Source: Ulvibacterium marinum (GTDB taxonomy: Bacteria > Bacteroidota > Bacteroidia > Flavobacteriales > Flavobacteriaceae). From it: a DNA stretch of 64,000 bases. The position numbers and the translations under genes are program-made. The stretch is from assembly GCF_003626755.1 (NCBI RefSeq), contig NZ_RBCJ01000004.1, forward strand, positions 1-64,000, given 5' to 3'. Below are positions 45,321-54,733 of the stretch, piece by piece. Below the pieces are notes generated by a model. It had not been told where the DNA came from. It made no database searches and worked only from the letters and a program-made list of their open reading frames with translations. Numbering within the stretch: the stretch's first letter is position 1; every line of letters starts with the position of its first letter.

Positions 45321-46826
45321 ATGCATTCCATGAAAAAAACAATACTGTTTTTTACCTTTTTGACCACCGTTTCAATTTTTTCCCAAGACACCCTACAACT
45401 CAAGTCACAAGTAGGTCACAGCATTGATGAACTTCGAGAATTTATAGCGATTCCCAATGATGCGCTGGACCATGCGGACATTAATCGTAATCTTACCTGG
45501 TTGACCAAAGCATTCAATGCAAGAGGTTTTAATTCCTCTATTCTTCCTACTGAAGGTGAGTCCCTGTTCTTTGCTGCCCTTCCCATGGAAGATGAAAAGC
45601 CAACCCTATTGTTGTATATGCATTTTGATGGACAGTCTGTGGATCCAACCAAATGGAATCAACCTGATCCTTACAAAACCGTGCTAAAATCTAAAACTGA
45701 AGATGGGTGGCAAACTGAATCCTTTGAAGACCTCAACGAAGACCTCAATTATGATTGGCGATTGTTCGGGAGATCTACTTCTGATGATAAAGGGCCTATT
45801 ATAATGCTATTGAACGCCATAGATCTGTTGCAAAAAAACAATATGGAAATCCCATTTAACATAAAGGTCATTTTAGATGGTGAAGAGGAGAAAAGCAGTA
45901 AGCCGCTACCAAAGGCTGTAAAGGAGTATAGAGAACTCTTGGAAGCAGATTTTTTGGTCATTGCCGATGGACCGGTGCATGTTTCGGAGAAGCCGACCTT
46001 GGTCTACGGCTGTCGGGGAATTACCACAATGACCTTGACGACCCATGGTCCCATAAAACCACAACATAGCGGACATTACGGCAACTATGCCCCAAATCCC
46101 GGGTTTTTATTGGCAGAACTGCTGGCCAGCATGAAAGATGAAAATGGAAAAGTGGCCATAGCTGGCTATTATGATGGGATTTCTTTGGACGACCCCACTT
46201 TGGAGGTCTTAAAAAGCGTCCCGGACATCGCGGAAACCATTAATTCCAATCTGGCCATTAGAACTCCTGAAAAAGTCGGAGGTTTTTATCAGGAATCGCT
46301 ACAATATCCTTCCTTGAACGTTAGGGGACTGGGATCAGGGTGGACCGGGGACAAGGCAAGGACCATTGTGCCCGCCACCGCCACCGCAGAATTGGACCTG
46401 CGACTGGTACCGGAAACCGATGGCAATCGCTTAAAAGATCTCGTAAAAAAACACATAGAGCAACAAGGATTCTTCATCACCGATACCGTTCCCACCAAAA
46501 AGCAGCGCCTGGAATACGATAAAATAATGACGGTTCAAGAAGGTCCGGTAACGGATGCATTTCGTACGGACCTTGATAATCCATATGGGGCTTTCTTGGC
46601 AAATACATTAAAAAATGCCTTTGAGGAAGATGTCGTTCAAATCCGGATTATGGGTGGCACTGTTCCTATTGCCCCATTCATCAATGAATTACAGATTCCG
46701 GCCTTTATCGTTCCCATGGTGAACCCTGATAACAATCAGCACAGTCCCAATGAGAACTTGAAAATCGGTCAACTGGCATACGGTATCAAGGCGTTTTACC
46801 AAATATTGAGTACATCACCCAATTGA
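45321..46826 (+). CDS. M20/M28-type secreted metallopeptidase
   Basis: 501 residues with signal peptide (ILFFTFLTTVSIFSQ). M20 metal ligands: His in LLYMHFDGQSVDPTKW, Asp in GRSTSDDKGPIIM, the general base Glu and next ligand in DGEEEKSSKPLP, Asp in FLVIADGPVH, and a late His in NQHSPNEN. The dimerisation/lid domain is inserted (about residues 220-390). Substrate is unknown: likely periplasmic di- or aminopeptide hydrolysis. An in-frame second ATG lies at 45330. Confidence 0.88.
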   Translation: MHSMKKTILFFTFLTTVSIFSQDTLQLKSQVGHSIDELREFIAIPNDALDHADINRNLTWLTKAFNARGFNSSILPTEGESLFFAALPMEDEKPTLLLYMHFDGQSVDPTKWNQPDPYKTVLKSKTEDGWQTESFEDLNEDLNYDWRLFGRSTSDDKGPIIMLLNAIDLLQKNNMEIPFNIKVILDGEEEKSSKPLPKAVKEYRELLEADFLVIADGPVHVSEKPTLVYGCRGITTMTLTTHGPIKPQHSGHYGNYAPNPGFLLAELLASMKDENGKVAIAGYYDGISLDDPTLEVLKSVPDIAETINSNLAIRTPEKVGGFYQESLQYPSLNVRGLGSGWTGDKARTIVPATATAELDLRLVPETDGNRLKDLVKKHIEQQGFFITDTVPTKKQRLEYDKIMTVQEGPVTDAFRTDLDNPYGAFLANTLKNAFEEDVVQIRIMGGTVPIAPFINELQIPAFIVPMVNPDNNQHSPNENLKIGQLAYGIKAFYQILSTSPN

Positions 46827-46926
46827 CCAAGATTCTAGGTCAATCTAACCACAAGTCATTTTGGTAAAGGAAACTTACGGACCATATCGTTTTAAAATAA
46901 TATTCAAGTAATTTATAGCTCAAAAC

Positions 46927-48027
46927 GTGTTATCACCCAGAGCAAAGAGAAATATTGCGCGTATTATCCCTTTTGGGCTTATTTGGTTGGTTTTGGGATT
47001 GGTTTTCCTAACTGTCGAACAGGTCATAATTAACAGCTCAGATACTTCTTCTTCCAGTGCCATTAGGGTAGATTTCGAAATTCTTGTTTTCGCTTGTCTG
47101 GCGGTAACCGCGGTAGGGCTTTTGGTAGGAGCCATTGAACTCTTGTTTTTAAATAAGCTATTTGCAAAAAAGAGTTTTCTAAAAAAAATCTTCTATAAAC
47201 TCTTCATTTACTTGGTATTCTCGTTCCTTGTAATCCTAATTATGTTTCCAATAGCGGCCGCTATTGAAATTGAAACCCATGTATTGGATAACCAAGTATG
47301 GAAAAAATATCATGATTTCCTTAATAGTGCCGAGTATTTAAGTACGTTGTTGCAAATGATGGTTTCCTTAGGCGTCTCACTAATGTATGCAGAAATAAGT
47401 GATAATATTGGTCATGGGGTTTTAATCAATTTCTTTACGGGAAAATATCATAGGCCCAAGGAAGAGGAAAGAATATTTATGTTCGCCGATATGAAATCGT
47501 CCACAGCAATTGCGGAAACGTTGGGCCATATAAAATACTTTGAATTGCTAAGGACCTATTACTATGATCTTTCAAGTGCCATAGTCAATAGTTTTGGGGA
47601 GGTATATCAATATGTTGGTGATGAGATTGTGGTGTCCTGGACATCTGAAAAAGGAATACAAAATAACAATTGTATCCAATGCTTTTTCAATATGAAGAAG
47701 GACCTCAAGAAAAAATCGGATTGGTACCAAAAGCATTTCGGCATTTCCCCAGATTTTAAAGCAGGCTTTCACTTTGGAAAAGTAACCACAGGCGAAATAG
47801 GTGCACTTAAGAAAGAAATCATTTTTACAGGCGACGTCATGAATACAACGGCCAGAATACAGTCATTGTGCAATGAGCATGGGGTTGATATCATTGTTTC
47901 AGACCATCTATTGAATCATCTGAACCTTGGAAAGGGATTTAAAATCGAATCATTGGGTGAGCATATATTAAAGGGGAAGGAGAAAAAAATTGGCATAAGT
48001 ACAGTACATCAAAATACCATACCTTAA
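46927..48027 (+). CDS. Membrane class III nucleotide cyclase
   Basis: 366 residues from GTG 46927. Four hydrophobic segments are visible (FGLIWLVLGLVFLTV; FEILVFACLAVTAVGLLVG; FIYLVFSFLVILIMFPIAAA; LSTLLQMMVSLGVSLMYAEI). The catalytic domain begins at about residue 175. Metal Asp residues lie in MFADMKSST and YVGDEIVVSW. The transition-state Asn and Arg are in DVMNTTARIQ, and the purine-selecting Lys precedes it (LKKEIIFTGD). Lys and Asp at those positions favour ATP, so cAMP is the likely product. No receptor or HAMP domain is present. Confidence 0.85.
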   Translation: MLSPRAKRNIARIIPFGLIWLVLGLVFLTVEQVIINSSDTSSSSAIRVDFEILVFACLAVTAVGLLVGAIELLFLNKLFAKKSFLKKIFYKLFIYLVFSFLVILIMFPIAAAIEIETHVLDNQVWKKYHDFLNSAEYLSTLLQMMVSLGVSLMYAEISDNIGHGVLINFFTGKYHRPKEEERIFMFADMKSSTAIAETLGHIKYFELLRTYYYDLSSAIVNSFGEVYQYVGDEIVVSWTSEKGIQNNNCIQCFFNMKKDLKKKSDWYQKHFGISPDFKAGFHFGKVTTGEIGALKKEIIFTGDVMNTTARIQSLCNEHGVDIIVSDHLLNHLNLGKGFKIESLGEHILKGKEKKIGISTVHQNTIP

Positions 48028-48249
48028 ATGGTAACCGCCTTTTGAAATTTAAAAGGAGGCTTTCTTACAGTGCTCTTTAAAATTATCACTTCAGACACAA
48101 GCAACAAAGCCCAAGTTCCCTTACTTCGGGAATACCCCATCCTGCATTTCTAACAAAAATATCCTCAAAGTATCACGAAAAATTGATGGCTTTGTGAGCT
48201 CCCTGTTACGCTATAATCTGATTTTTAGGCAAACTTAAAAACAGAGAAA

Positions 48250-49686
48250 ATGAAAAAGATTTATGTATTACCAATTTTAGCGCTTCTGCTCTTCGCAGCA
48301 AGTTGTGAGGATGACAATGAAGCCGTTGCCATAGAGGAAGAGGTTGAGGTGGTGCCTGCAGCGGGTACTATCTCTGGAGGGCCTTTTTACTTTTGTGTTG
48401 ATGGCACTTCGGATTTTGTAACCGACATTACAATTGACAATACGGATGCTGTTGGTGCCAATAGCACTTGGGTCATTACAGATGATGAAGGGAATATCCT
48501 TGGCCTTCCCCCAACGTTGGATGATGTGGGTGGCGTTGATTTTGACGGAGCCGGGCCTGGGATTTGCTTTATCTGGTACCTACGCTACGAAGATGGCCTT
48601 GCCGGTGCGGAGATGGGCATGAATGTGGATAACCTCGAAGGAACCTTTGATCTTTCCAACTCTATAGAAGTAACTCGTAGTCAACCCAATGCGGGAACAC
48701 TTTCCGGAGGTCCCTATGAATTTACCGTTGATGGCACACCCGATTTTGTAACGGAACTATCACTGGATGATACTGATGTAGCTGGTACCAATAGTACTTG
48801 GGTCATTACAGATGATGAAGGGAATATCCTTGGTCTACCACCTACACTGGAAGCAGTTAAGGGCGTAGATTTTGATGGTGCCGGAGCGGGAGTTTGTCTT
48901 ATCTGGTACTTACGCTATGAAGATGGCCTTGTAGGCGCAGAAATGGGCATGAATGCCAATGACTTGGAAGGATGCTTTAGCCTTTCCAATTCAATACAAG
49001 TAACACGGCTAATGGGTGCCAATGCAGGTGAAATTGCAGGAGGCCCGTATGATTTCTGTGTTGACGGAACTCCTGATTTTGTAGATGGAATTACACTGGA
49101 TAGCTCAGAGGCGTATGGCAGTGAGAGTTCTTGGGTCATTACCGATGATGAAGGAAATATTTTAGGATTGCCACCAACCCTGGAAGCTGTTAAAGGTGTT
49201 GATTTCGATGGTGCCGGCCCAGGAGTTTGCCTTATCTGGTATTTGCGTTATGAGGGTGAGTTGGAAGGAGCCGAAGTAGGTATGAACGCCAACAATCTAA
49301 AAGGAAATTTTGATCTCTCAAATGCCCTGACCGTTAATCGTAGAAAAACGGAAGCTGGAACCCTATACGGTGGTCCCTTCACCTTTAAGGTAGATGGCAC
49401 TCCAGATATGGTAAGTGGAATTACTTTGGATAACCCCGAAGCTTCAGGTACCAACAGTACTTGGGTCATTACCGATGATACCGGGAAAATTTTAGGTCTT
49501 CCGCCAACTCTTGAAGCGGTTGAAGGCGTTAATTTTGATGATGCAGGTGTGGGTGTATGTTTAATTTGGTATTTGCGTTATGAAGATGGCTTAAAAGGAG
49601 CCGAAATGGGTATGAACGCCAATGATTTGGAAGGATGTTTTGACCTATCCAATTATGTTAAAGTAACCCGAGAATTGCCCCACTAA
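48250..49686 (+). CDS. Surface lipoprotein with four tandem ~110-residue repeats
   Basis: 478 residues. Lipobox LLLFAASC with lipidated Cys at about residue 19, followed at once by EDDNE, an acidic stretch like the surface-export signal of Bacteroidota lipoproteins. Four homologous units start near AGTISGGPFYF, AGTLSGGPYEF, AGEIAGGPYDF and AGTLYGGPFTF. Each contains SxWVITDD(E/T)G(N/K)ILGLPPTL, VDFDGAG-GVCLIWYLRYE and a (G/E)GCFDLSN-like end. Similar repeats occur in marine flavobacteria, but no function is known to me. Confidence 0.85.
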   Translation: MKKIYVLPILALLLFAASCEDDNEAVAIEEEVEVVPAAGTISGGPFYFCVDGTSDFVTDITIDNTDAVGANSTWVITDDEGNILGLPPTLDDVGGVDFDGAGPGICFIWYLRYEDGLAGAEMGMNVDNLEGTFDLSNSIEVTRSQPNAGTLSGGPYEFTVDGTPDFVTELSLDDTDVAGTNSTWVITDDEGNILGLPPTLEAVKGVDFDGAGAGVCLIWYLRYEDGLVGAEMGMNANDLEGCFSLSNSIQVTRLMGANAGEIAGGPYDFCVDGTPDFVDGITLDSSEAYGSESSWVITDDEGNILGLPPTLEAVKGVDFDGAGPGVCLIWYLRYEGELEGAEVGMNANNLKGNFDLSNALTVNRRKTEAGTLYGGPFTFKVDGTPDMVSGITLDNPEASGTNSTWVITDDTGKILGLPPTLEAVEGVNFDDAGVGVCLIWYLRYEDGLKGAEMGMNANDLEGCFDLSNYVKVTRELPH

Positions 49687-49711
49687 AAAACAAGTAAAAC
49701 AAAATGTTATA

Positions 49712-49748
49712 AGAAACCCCGCAAATGCTATTTATTTGCGGGGTTTCT
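49712..49748. terminator. Bidirectional terminator between lipoprotein and ppc genes
   Basis: A perfect 15-base-pair stem, AGAAACCCCGCAAAT (49712-49726) and ATTTGCGGGGTTTCT (49734-49748). It lies between two convergent genes and can serve both. Confidence 0.9.
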
Positions 49749-49775
49749 ATGTTTTTGAATTGCAAATAAAAAGAA

Positions 49776-52322
49776 CTAAGCAGAGTTTCTACTCGCATTG
49801 ATGTTTCCATATAATGAACGGGTCACAATTTTCTCGTACAGATTTTTATGGTCCGCATTCTGTCCGATTTTTTGAAGTGCATATTGCTGTATGACCAACA
49901 AGGGCAATACGATGTTTTCCCTAATCTTAACGGATTCCCTGGATAATTCTTCGTCTTGCATCAAAATGCTATATCCAGAAATGAGCAGTAACATTTCCTT
50001 TGAAAGTTTGTACTCTTCATGCAGAATATTCCAAAAATCGCGATAAGCCTCATCCTCCTTCATATAACTGGTAAGCTCAAAATAGCATTTGGAAAGGGAC
50101 ATCATACTATTGAGCATCAATGCCTTAAAAAAGGGAACTTCCTTGTACAACCTTTTAACCTCACTAATCCTACCATCATCCTTAAGTGCTTTAATTGCCG
50201 TTCCCAAACCGAAATAACCCGGTACGTTCTGTTTCAGCTGGCTCCAAGAACCTACAAAGGATATGGCCCTAAGGTCGGTAAGTTCCAATTTTTTCTTATT
50301 GCCCCTTTTTCCAGGTCTACTCCCAATGTTGGCCTTGGTATAGTACTTTAGGGTACTGCGGTTCTCCAGATATGGGATAAACATCTCATGATTCTTCAAA
50401 GCATCATATTTGGCAAAACTCAATTCCGACAATTCTTCTATCAATTTCCTGGATGTTCTTGAAATCACGTGCTCTTTTCCAAACAGATTATTGGACAATC
50501 CCGCAGTGAGCAACTGTTCGGAGTTATGCATAAACTGTTCTTTGTTACCGTACGTACTTGTAATAGTCTGACCCTGTATGGTAAGCTGTATCTCATGATT
50601 GGCCACATCCTTGGTCTGTGCAGCATAAAATCGGTGGGTCTTGCCCCCTCCCCTTGCCGGTGGCCCGCCACGTCCATCAAAGAAAATGGCCCTGACTCCA
50701 TTCTTCTTACAAACTTTGGACAAGGTTTCCTTTGTCTTTAAAATGGACCAGTTGGCTTTTAAATAACCCCCATCCTTGGTACCATCGGAAAAACCCAACA
50801 TCATGGTGTGAGTCCTGTTCCTGTGTTCCAAATGTGCTATGTACTGCGGCAAATCAAAAAGTGATTGCATTACGGCCTCAGAGTTTTCCATGCCCTTCAT
50901 AGTCTCAAAAAGGGGAACGATATCAAAATTGATTTTATCCGCATCCCAACCACACCATCTAAATAATCCATAAACAAACAATACCGAAAAAATGTCCTCG
51001 GAATTGCTTATGATATAACGGTTGCAACCTTCCTCACCATTTTTTTTCTGGATATCGCTCAACTGTGCGATGTTCTGGATAGTATCCTTAACGATTCCGT
51101 CATCAAAGTCGGTAGGTTTCAAAGTCCATTTTTCTTTTAGTAGGATACGCGTAAGCTCTTTATCAGTAAGCTCATCCAATTCCTCTTTGATCAATCCCTT
51201 TTGCTTGAGTACACTTTCCACCACTAGTTTGTGCTTGCTGTGGTCTTGACGAATGTCCAGTGTGGCGAAATGGGTCTTAAAAATCCGTACTTTGTCTATA
51301 AAATGGTCCAATTCTTTTACATAGAGGGAATGGTAATCGTTTACCAAAATTTCGCGGATATTAAGTAACGGGCCGATGATATCACCATAATCTACCGATC
51401 TTTGGGAATCGAACATAGCAATATAAAGGTTGTCCCGAAGACTGTTCAACAGTGACCGCAAGCTTTTAAAGCTTAGTTTCTTGCGCAATCGCTTCAAATC
51501 ATTATAATAGCACTTCATCAGCGCAAGGCGAAGTTCATCCGCTACGGCTTTGGTCATATCGGCCGTAACAAAAGGATTGCCATCACGATCTCCTCCCGGC
51601 CAAAAACCCAATTTCATGATGTTGTAATTGTCAAAATCATCATCTTTAATGTTGTTTTTGATATAGGCAAAAAGTTCCCCCATCGCATCATAATAGACGT
51701 TTCTAAGGATATAAATGATATTCTTGGCTTCATCCAGGGGTGTAGGTTTTTGTGCATTGATAAGTGAAGTAAGCCCCAATTGTTGTAGCGTTAAATCAAT
51801 ATCATTAATGCGATCTTCAAGAATTAAGGTGCGTAACTCTTCCATAATATCCAGAACCGCAGGGGTATAGAATTGGGTGGGGTGCGCGGTGAGTACAATA
51901 CGCGCACTAAACGTAGATAATTTCTTCGCAATTTTGTCCCAGCTTTTGTTCTCGTTTACCAATTGAAAATAGTCCTTTATGGACAAGGAAGTCGTGTGCT
52001 GGTGCAACTTGGGGAAAGCTGCGTCCTCAACACTATCATAAAGCACCACCTGTCTTTCTACATATTGGATAATTCGGAACATGAAGTCTATCCTATCCTG
52101 TTCAGATTCAACATTGGCATAGTTCTGAAAGAAGGCATCCAATATTTCCTGTGGTTTCTTTCCGGATTTCAGCCCCTTTTCACATTGTTCAAAAAGTAAT
52201 GGGATAAGCATCCCTACGTTCTCAATATTTCGATAGGGAAGATTAAGGAACAAGCTGTTATAAACATTAAACCTATTAGTGACCGATTTCTTGAACTCCT
52301 CTAATTTTTCTGATCGTTGCAT
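49776..52322 (-). CDS. ppc: Phosphoenolpyruvate carboxylase
   Basis: 848 residues. Adds bicarbonate to PEP to make oxaloacetate. Catalytic His147 in VLTAHPTQ. The second block is LGFSDGTKDGGYLKANW, and the mobile glycine loop is FDGRGGPPARGGGKTH, a variant of the E. coli FHGRGGTVGRGG that fits other Bacteroidota enzymes as I recall them. FVGSWSQLKQNVPGYFGLGT replaces the IPWIFAWTQ block. The C-terminus NASRNSA is near the usual xNTG end. It runs alone on the minus strand. Confidence 0.95.
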   Translation of the reverse strand: MQRSEKLEEFKKSVTNRFNVYNSLFLNLPYRNIENVGMLIPLLFEQCEKGLKSGKKPQEILDAFFQNYANVESEQDRIDFMFRIIQYVERQVVLYDSVEDAAFPKLHQHTTSLSIKDYFQLVNENKSWDKIAKKLSTFSARIVLTAHPTQFYTPAVLDIMEELRTLILEDRINDIDLTLQQLGLTSLINAQKPTPLDEAKNIIYILRNVYYDAMGELFAYIKNNIKDDDFDNYNIMKLGFWPGGDRDGNPFVTADMTKAVADELRLALMKCYYNDLKRLRKKLSFKSLRSLLNSLRDNLYIAMFDSQRSVDYGDIIGPLLNIREILVNDYHSLYVKELDHFIDKVRIFKTHFATLDIRQDHSKHKLVVESVLKQKGLIKEELDELTDKELTRILLKEKWTLKPTDFDDGIVKDTIQNIAQLSDIQKKNGEEGCNRYIISNSEDIFSVLFVYGLFRWCGWDADKINFDIVPLFETMKGMENSEAVMQSLFDLPQYIAHLEHRNRTHTMMLGFSDGTKDGGYLKANWSILKTKETLSKVCKKNGVRAIFFDGRGGPPARGGGKTHRFYAAQTKDVANHEIQLTIQGQTITSTYGNKEQFMHNSEQLLTAGLSNNLFGKEHVISRTSRKLIEELSELSFAKYDALKNHEMFIPYLENRSTLKYYTKANIGSRPGKRGNKKKLELTDLRAISFVGSWSQLKQNVPGYFGLGTAIKALKDDGRISEVKRLYKEVPFFKALMLNSMMSLSKCYFELTSYMKEDEAYRDFWNILHEEYKLSKEMLLLISGYSILMQDEELSRESVKIRENIVLPLLVIQQYALQKIGQNADHKNLYEKIVTRSLYGNINASRNSA

Positions 52323-52486
52323 AAAATGACTAAATATTGAACTTTGGGTGGTTTACCTATAAAACCAAGACGGTAAATATCAACATTATTGGGCAATTCC
52401 CCTTGGATTTCCAATCAAAATAACAAAATAGAACATGGACACCACAAAATGAACAAGGCGGCTCATCAATTGTCAAAAACAATAAT

Positions 52487-53146
52487 CTAAAAAAATGCCT
52501 TGTACTGCAATATCCTAAAATCCAAGGTGTTGAAATCGGGATTTTCTCTTTTTCTTTGTTTATAGGCCTCCAAACTCCCAACCGCCCGGTTTGCCGCTCC
52601 CGAAGGTGCGGTCAGGGATACTGTTTTTATGGTTCTTTGTGTAAGGGGCAACTCAAAGGAATGGATTCTGGGGATCTCATTGGAAATTAGGTTCAATTCC
52701 AAATTGAATGTTTTTAGGTGTTTCCGAAAAAAGTATTCCGGTCCATTTTTACTATTACCACCTGTAAACAAAAGCGTATTAATATTAGGCAATTCCTTTA
52801 AATACCCTATTATATTTCTAAGCTTTATGTTGCTCATCCCTAGGTCCGAGGCATCTATCTTTGCCCTTTCCGCACTTTCAACGATATCACAAATACCGAT
52901 TTTTTTATGCTTTAAAAAATCCATACGCTGCCTTTTAGCTTCTTCCGAGGTCTCAAATTTTAAATCAAGCTTAAAAATTCGATCTAAAATGGGCCAAAGC
53001 TGTCCGTCCCTACTGCCATAGCAAAAGTCCACGTCACCTTTCTTTAGATCCCCTATAGTGAATCTGGGGGGTGGCAATGTTCCTACAATGAGCTTGGTGG
53101 CTTCCTGGAAAAGGAAAGGTTTATAAGGATGAGTGTGCAAAAACAT
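52487..53146 (-). CDS. Uracil-DNA glycosylase superfamily protein
   Basis: 219 residues. TKLIVGTLPPPRF at the N-terminus corresponds to the GxxPG-type water-activating loop. CYGSRDGQLWPIL corresponds to the YxxxxNxFW block of MUG-type glycosylases, and LTAPSGAANRAVG to the PSxxxN/SxxR minor-groove loop. The fold is convincing but the exact base substrate is not. A catalytic role in base repair is inferred from the family. Confidence 0.72.
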   Translation of the reverse strand: MFLHTHPYKPFLFQEATKLIVGTLPPPRFTIGDLKKGDVDFCYGSRDGQLWPILDRIFKLDLKFETSEEAKRQRMDFLKHKKIGICDIVESAERAKIDASDLGMSNIKLRNIIGYLKELPNINTLLFTGGNSKNGPEYFFRKHLKTFNLELNLISNEIPRIHSFELPLTQRTIKTVSLTAPSGAANRAVGSLEAYKQRKRENPDFNTLDFRILQYKAFF

Positions 53147-53260
53147 TGATATATCTTAAGACGAAATTGTTTTTTTGTAGGGTCAGCTCCCTTGTACAGA
53201 GGATTGCATTTATTACCACAATTTTGTAATTTAAGACATAAATTCTTAAAATAGAACTAA

Positions 53261-53389
53261 ATGGGGAAAGGAGATATAAAAACCAGAAGGGGAAAAATAG
53301 CCAACAGGTCGCATGGCGCAAGAAGGCCCAGGAAAATCAAAAAACGATTAACGGTGGAGGAAAAAATAGCAGTAACCAAAAAGAAATGA
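53261..53389 (+). CDS. 30S ribosomal protein THX (bTHX)
   Basis: 42 residues: MGKGDIKTRRGKIANRSHGA then RRPRKIKKRLTVEEKIAVTK. This matches the small basic THX protein that sits at the top of the 30S head in Thermus and many Bacteroidota. Too short for usual ORF thresholds. It ends one base before the convergent lipoprotein gene. Confidence 0.92.
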   Translation: MGKGDIKTRRGKIANRSHGARRPRKIKKRLTVEEKIAVTKKK

Positions 53390-53390
53390 C

Positions 53391-53753
53391 CTAATAATCT
53401 ATTAGAAAGCTAAGATCTACATTTCCATCTTCGGTAATATCAAGTTGGTAGGTATAGAATCCTATGGGCAAAGGAGTCTCTCCTACAAAATCAATAGGCT
53501 GTAGGGTGAAGGTATCCTCCCCTGACCTAATTTGTATGAACGCATATTGATAGGCTGTTTCAAACTCTAAATATCCGGAATAGTCTCCAGACGACACATT
53601 TTCATAAACTTCCGCCGCATCCGAAACCTGAACTTCATCAAAAGTTATATTGCTGGCATTTTTTATGCGGATGTTTACGGCATCAACATCATCATCGCGA
53701 TCTGTGCAGCTCAATGCTAAAAGAGATAATGTTAAAATAAAAAACTGTTTCAT
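53391..53753 (-). CDS. Small hypothetical lipoprotein
   Basis: 120 residues. Signal with lipobox LSLLALSC followed by TDRDDD. The mature part is beta-rich (VNIRIKNASNITFDEVQVSD, LDITEDGNVDLSFLIDY). I do not recognise a family. Acidic residues just after the lipid Cys suggest surface display, as for the larger lipoprotein at 48250-49686. Confidence 0.7.
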   Translation of the reverse strand: MKQFFILTLSLLALSCTDRDDDVDAVNIRIKNASNITFDEVQVSDAAEVYENVSSGDYSGYLEFETAYQYAFIQIRSGEDTFTLQPIDFVGETPLPIGFYTYQLDITEDGNVDLSFLIDY

Positions 53754-53808
53754 CCTTATTTTTTAAAGAGATGTTATAAAGATAAAACGGTTGCTTTGGA
53801 AAAATATT

Positions 53809-54570
53809 CTATCGGACGAAAACTGGCTGATCTTCCCTTAAAGTATGCTCCTTGCTATATAGATAATCATCATAATCGAACCCTTTGATATCGTCCAATG
53901 TTTTGGCATTCGTATCCAAGATATAGCGGACCATGGAACCCCGGGCTTTTTTTGCAAAAAAGCTGATGACCTTAAGCTTATCATTTTTCCAATCCTTAAA
54001 GATGGGGGTCACAACAGGAACTTTCAAGGCTTTTTCATCAATGGCCCCAAAATATTCGTTACTTGCCAAATTGAGGAAGAGTTCGTCGTTTTCCATTTCG
54101 GAATTGAGGTGAGCGGTCAAGTCCTTTTTCCAGAACTCGTACAAATTCTTTCTTCGGTTTACTCTCAACTGGGTTCCCATTTCCAACCGGTAGGGCTGTA
54201 TAAGGTCCAAAGGTCTTAGGATGCCATATAACCCGGATAGGATACGTAACGTATGCTGTAACTTTTCCAATTTCTCCTCGGGAATGGTATAGGCATCCAA
54301 ACCTTGATATACATCACCATTAAAGGCGTACATCGCAGGACGCGCGTTCTCGGGTGAAAATGGTGTTGTGAACTTCTGATTGCGTTCCCAGTTCAATTGG
54401 GCCAGATTATCCGAAATATTCATTAGTTTGGACAATGCCCCGGGTCTTTTCTTTTGCAAAACTTTATTAAGCCTTTTGGATTGTTCCAAAAATTGAGGCT
54501 GTGTATGCTTTAGGCTAGGCAATTTGCTTTCAAAGTCTAGCGATTTAGCGGGGGAAATAACAACTTTCAT
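53809..54570 (-). CDS. yaaA: YaaA family peroxide stress protein (DUF328)
   Basis: 253 residues, starting [20 protein letters not shown]. Conserved [40 protein letters not shown] and RLEMGT, and the C-terminal [15 protein letters not shown] with [10 protein letters not shown]. coli YaaA limits iron-dependent oxidative damage. 163 empty bases separate it from rluD. Confidence 0.92.
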   Translation of the reverse strand: MKVVISPAKSLDFESKLPSLKHTQPQFLEQSKRLNKVLQKKRPGALSKLMNISDNLAQLNWERNQKFTTPFSPENARPAMYAFNGDVYQGLDAYTIPEEKLEKLQHTLRILSGLYGILRPLDLIQPYRLEMGTQLRVNRRKNLYEFWKKDLTAHLNSEMENDELFLNLASNEYFGAIDEKALKVPVVTPIFKDWKNDKLKVISFFAKKARGSMVRYILDTNAKTLDDIKGFDYDDYLYSKEHTLREDQPVFVR

Positions 54571-54733
54571 CTTTTTCTGTGTTTAGGCACCCTAAAAATA
54601 ACAATGATTTTTGGGATATTGCACCTTGTATGTAAAGAGTTTTCGATAGCTCCATTTGGAAAAACAATACTTCTGAACCTTGAAAAATATAGTATGAAAA
54701 GAGTGCTTCCCGTCTAAACCAACCGATAAGTTT

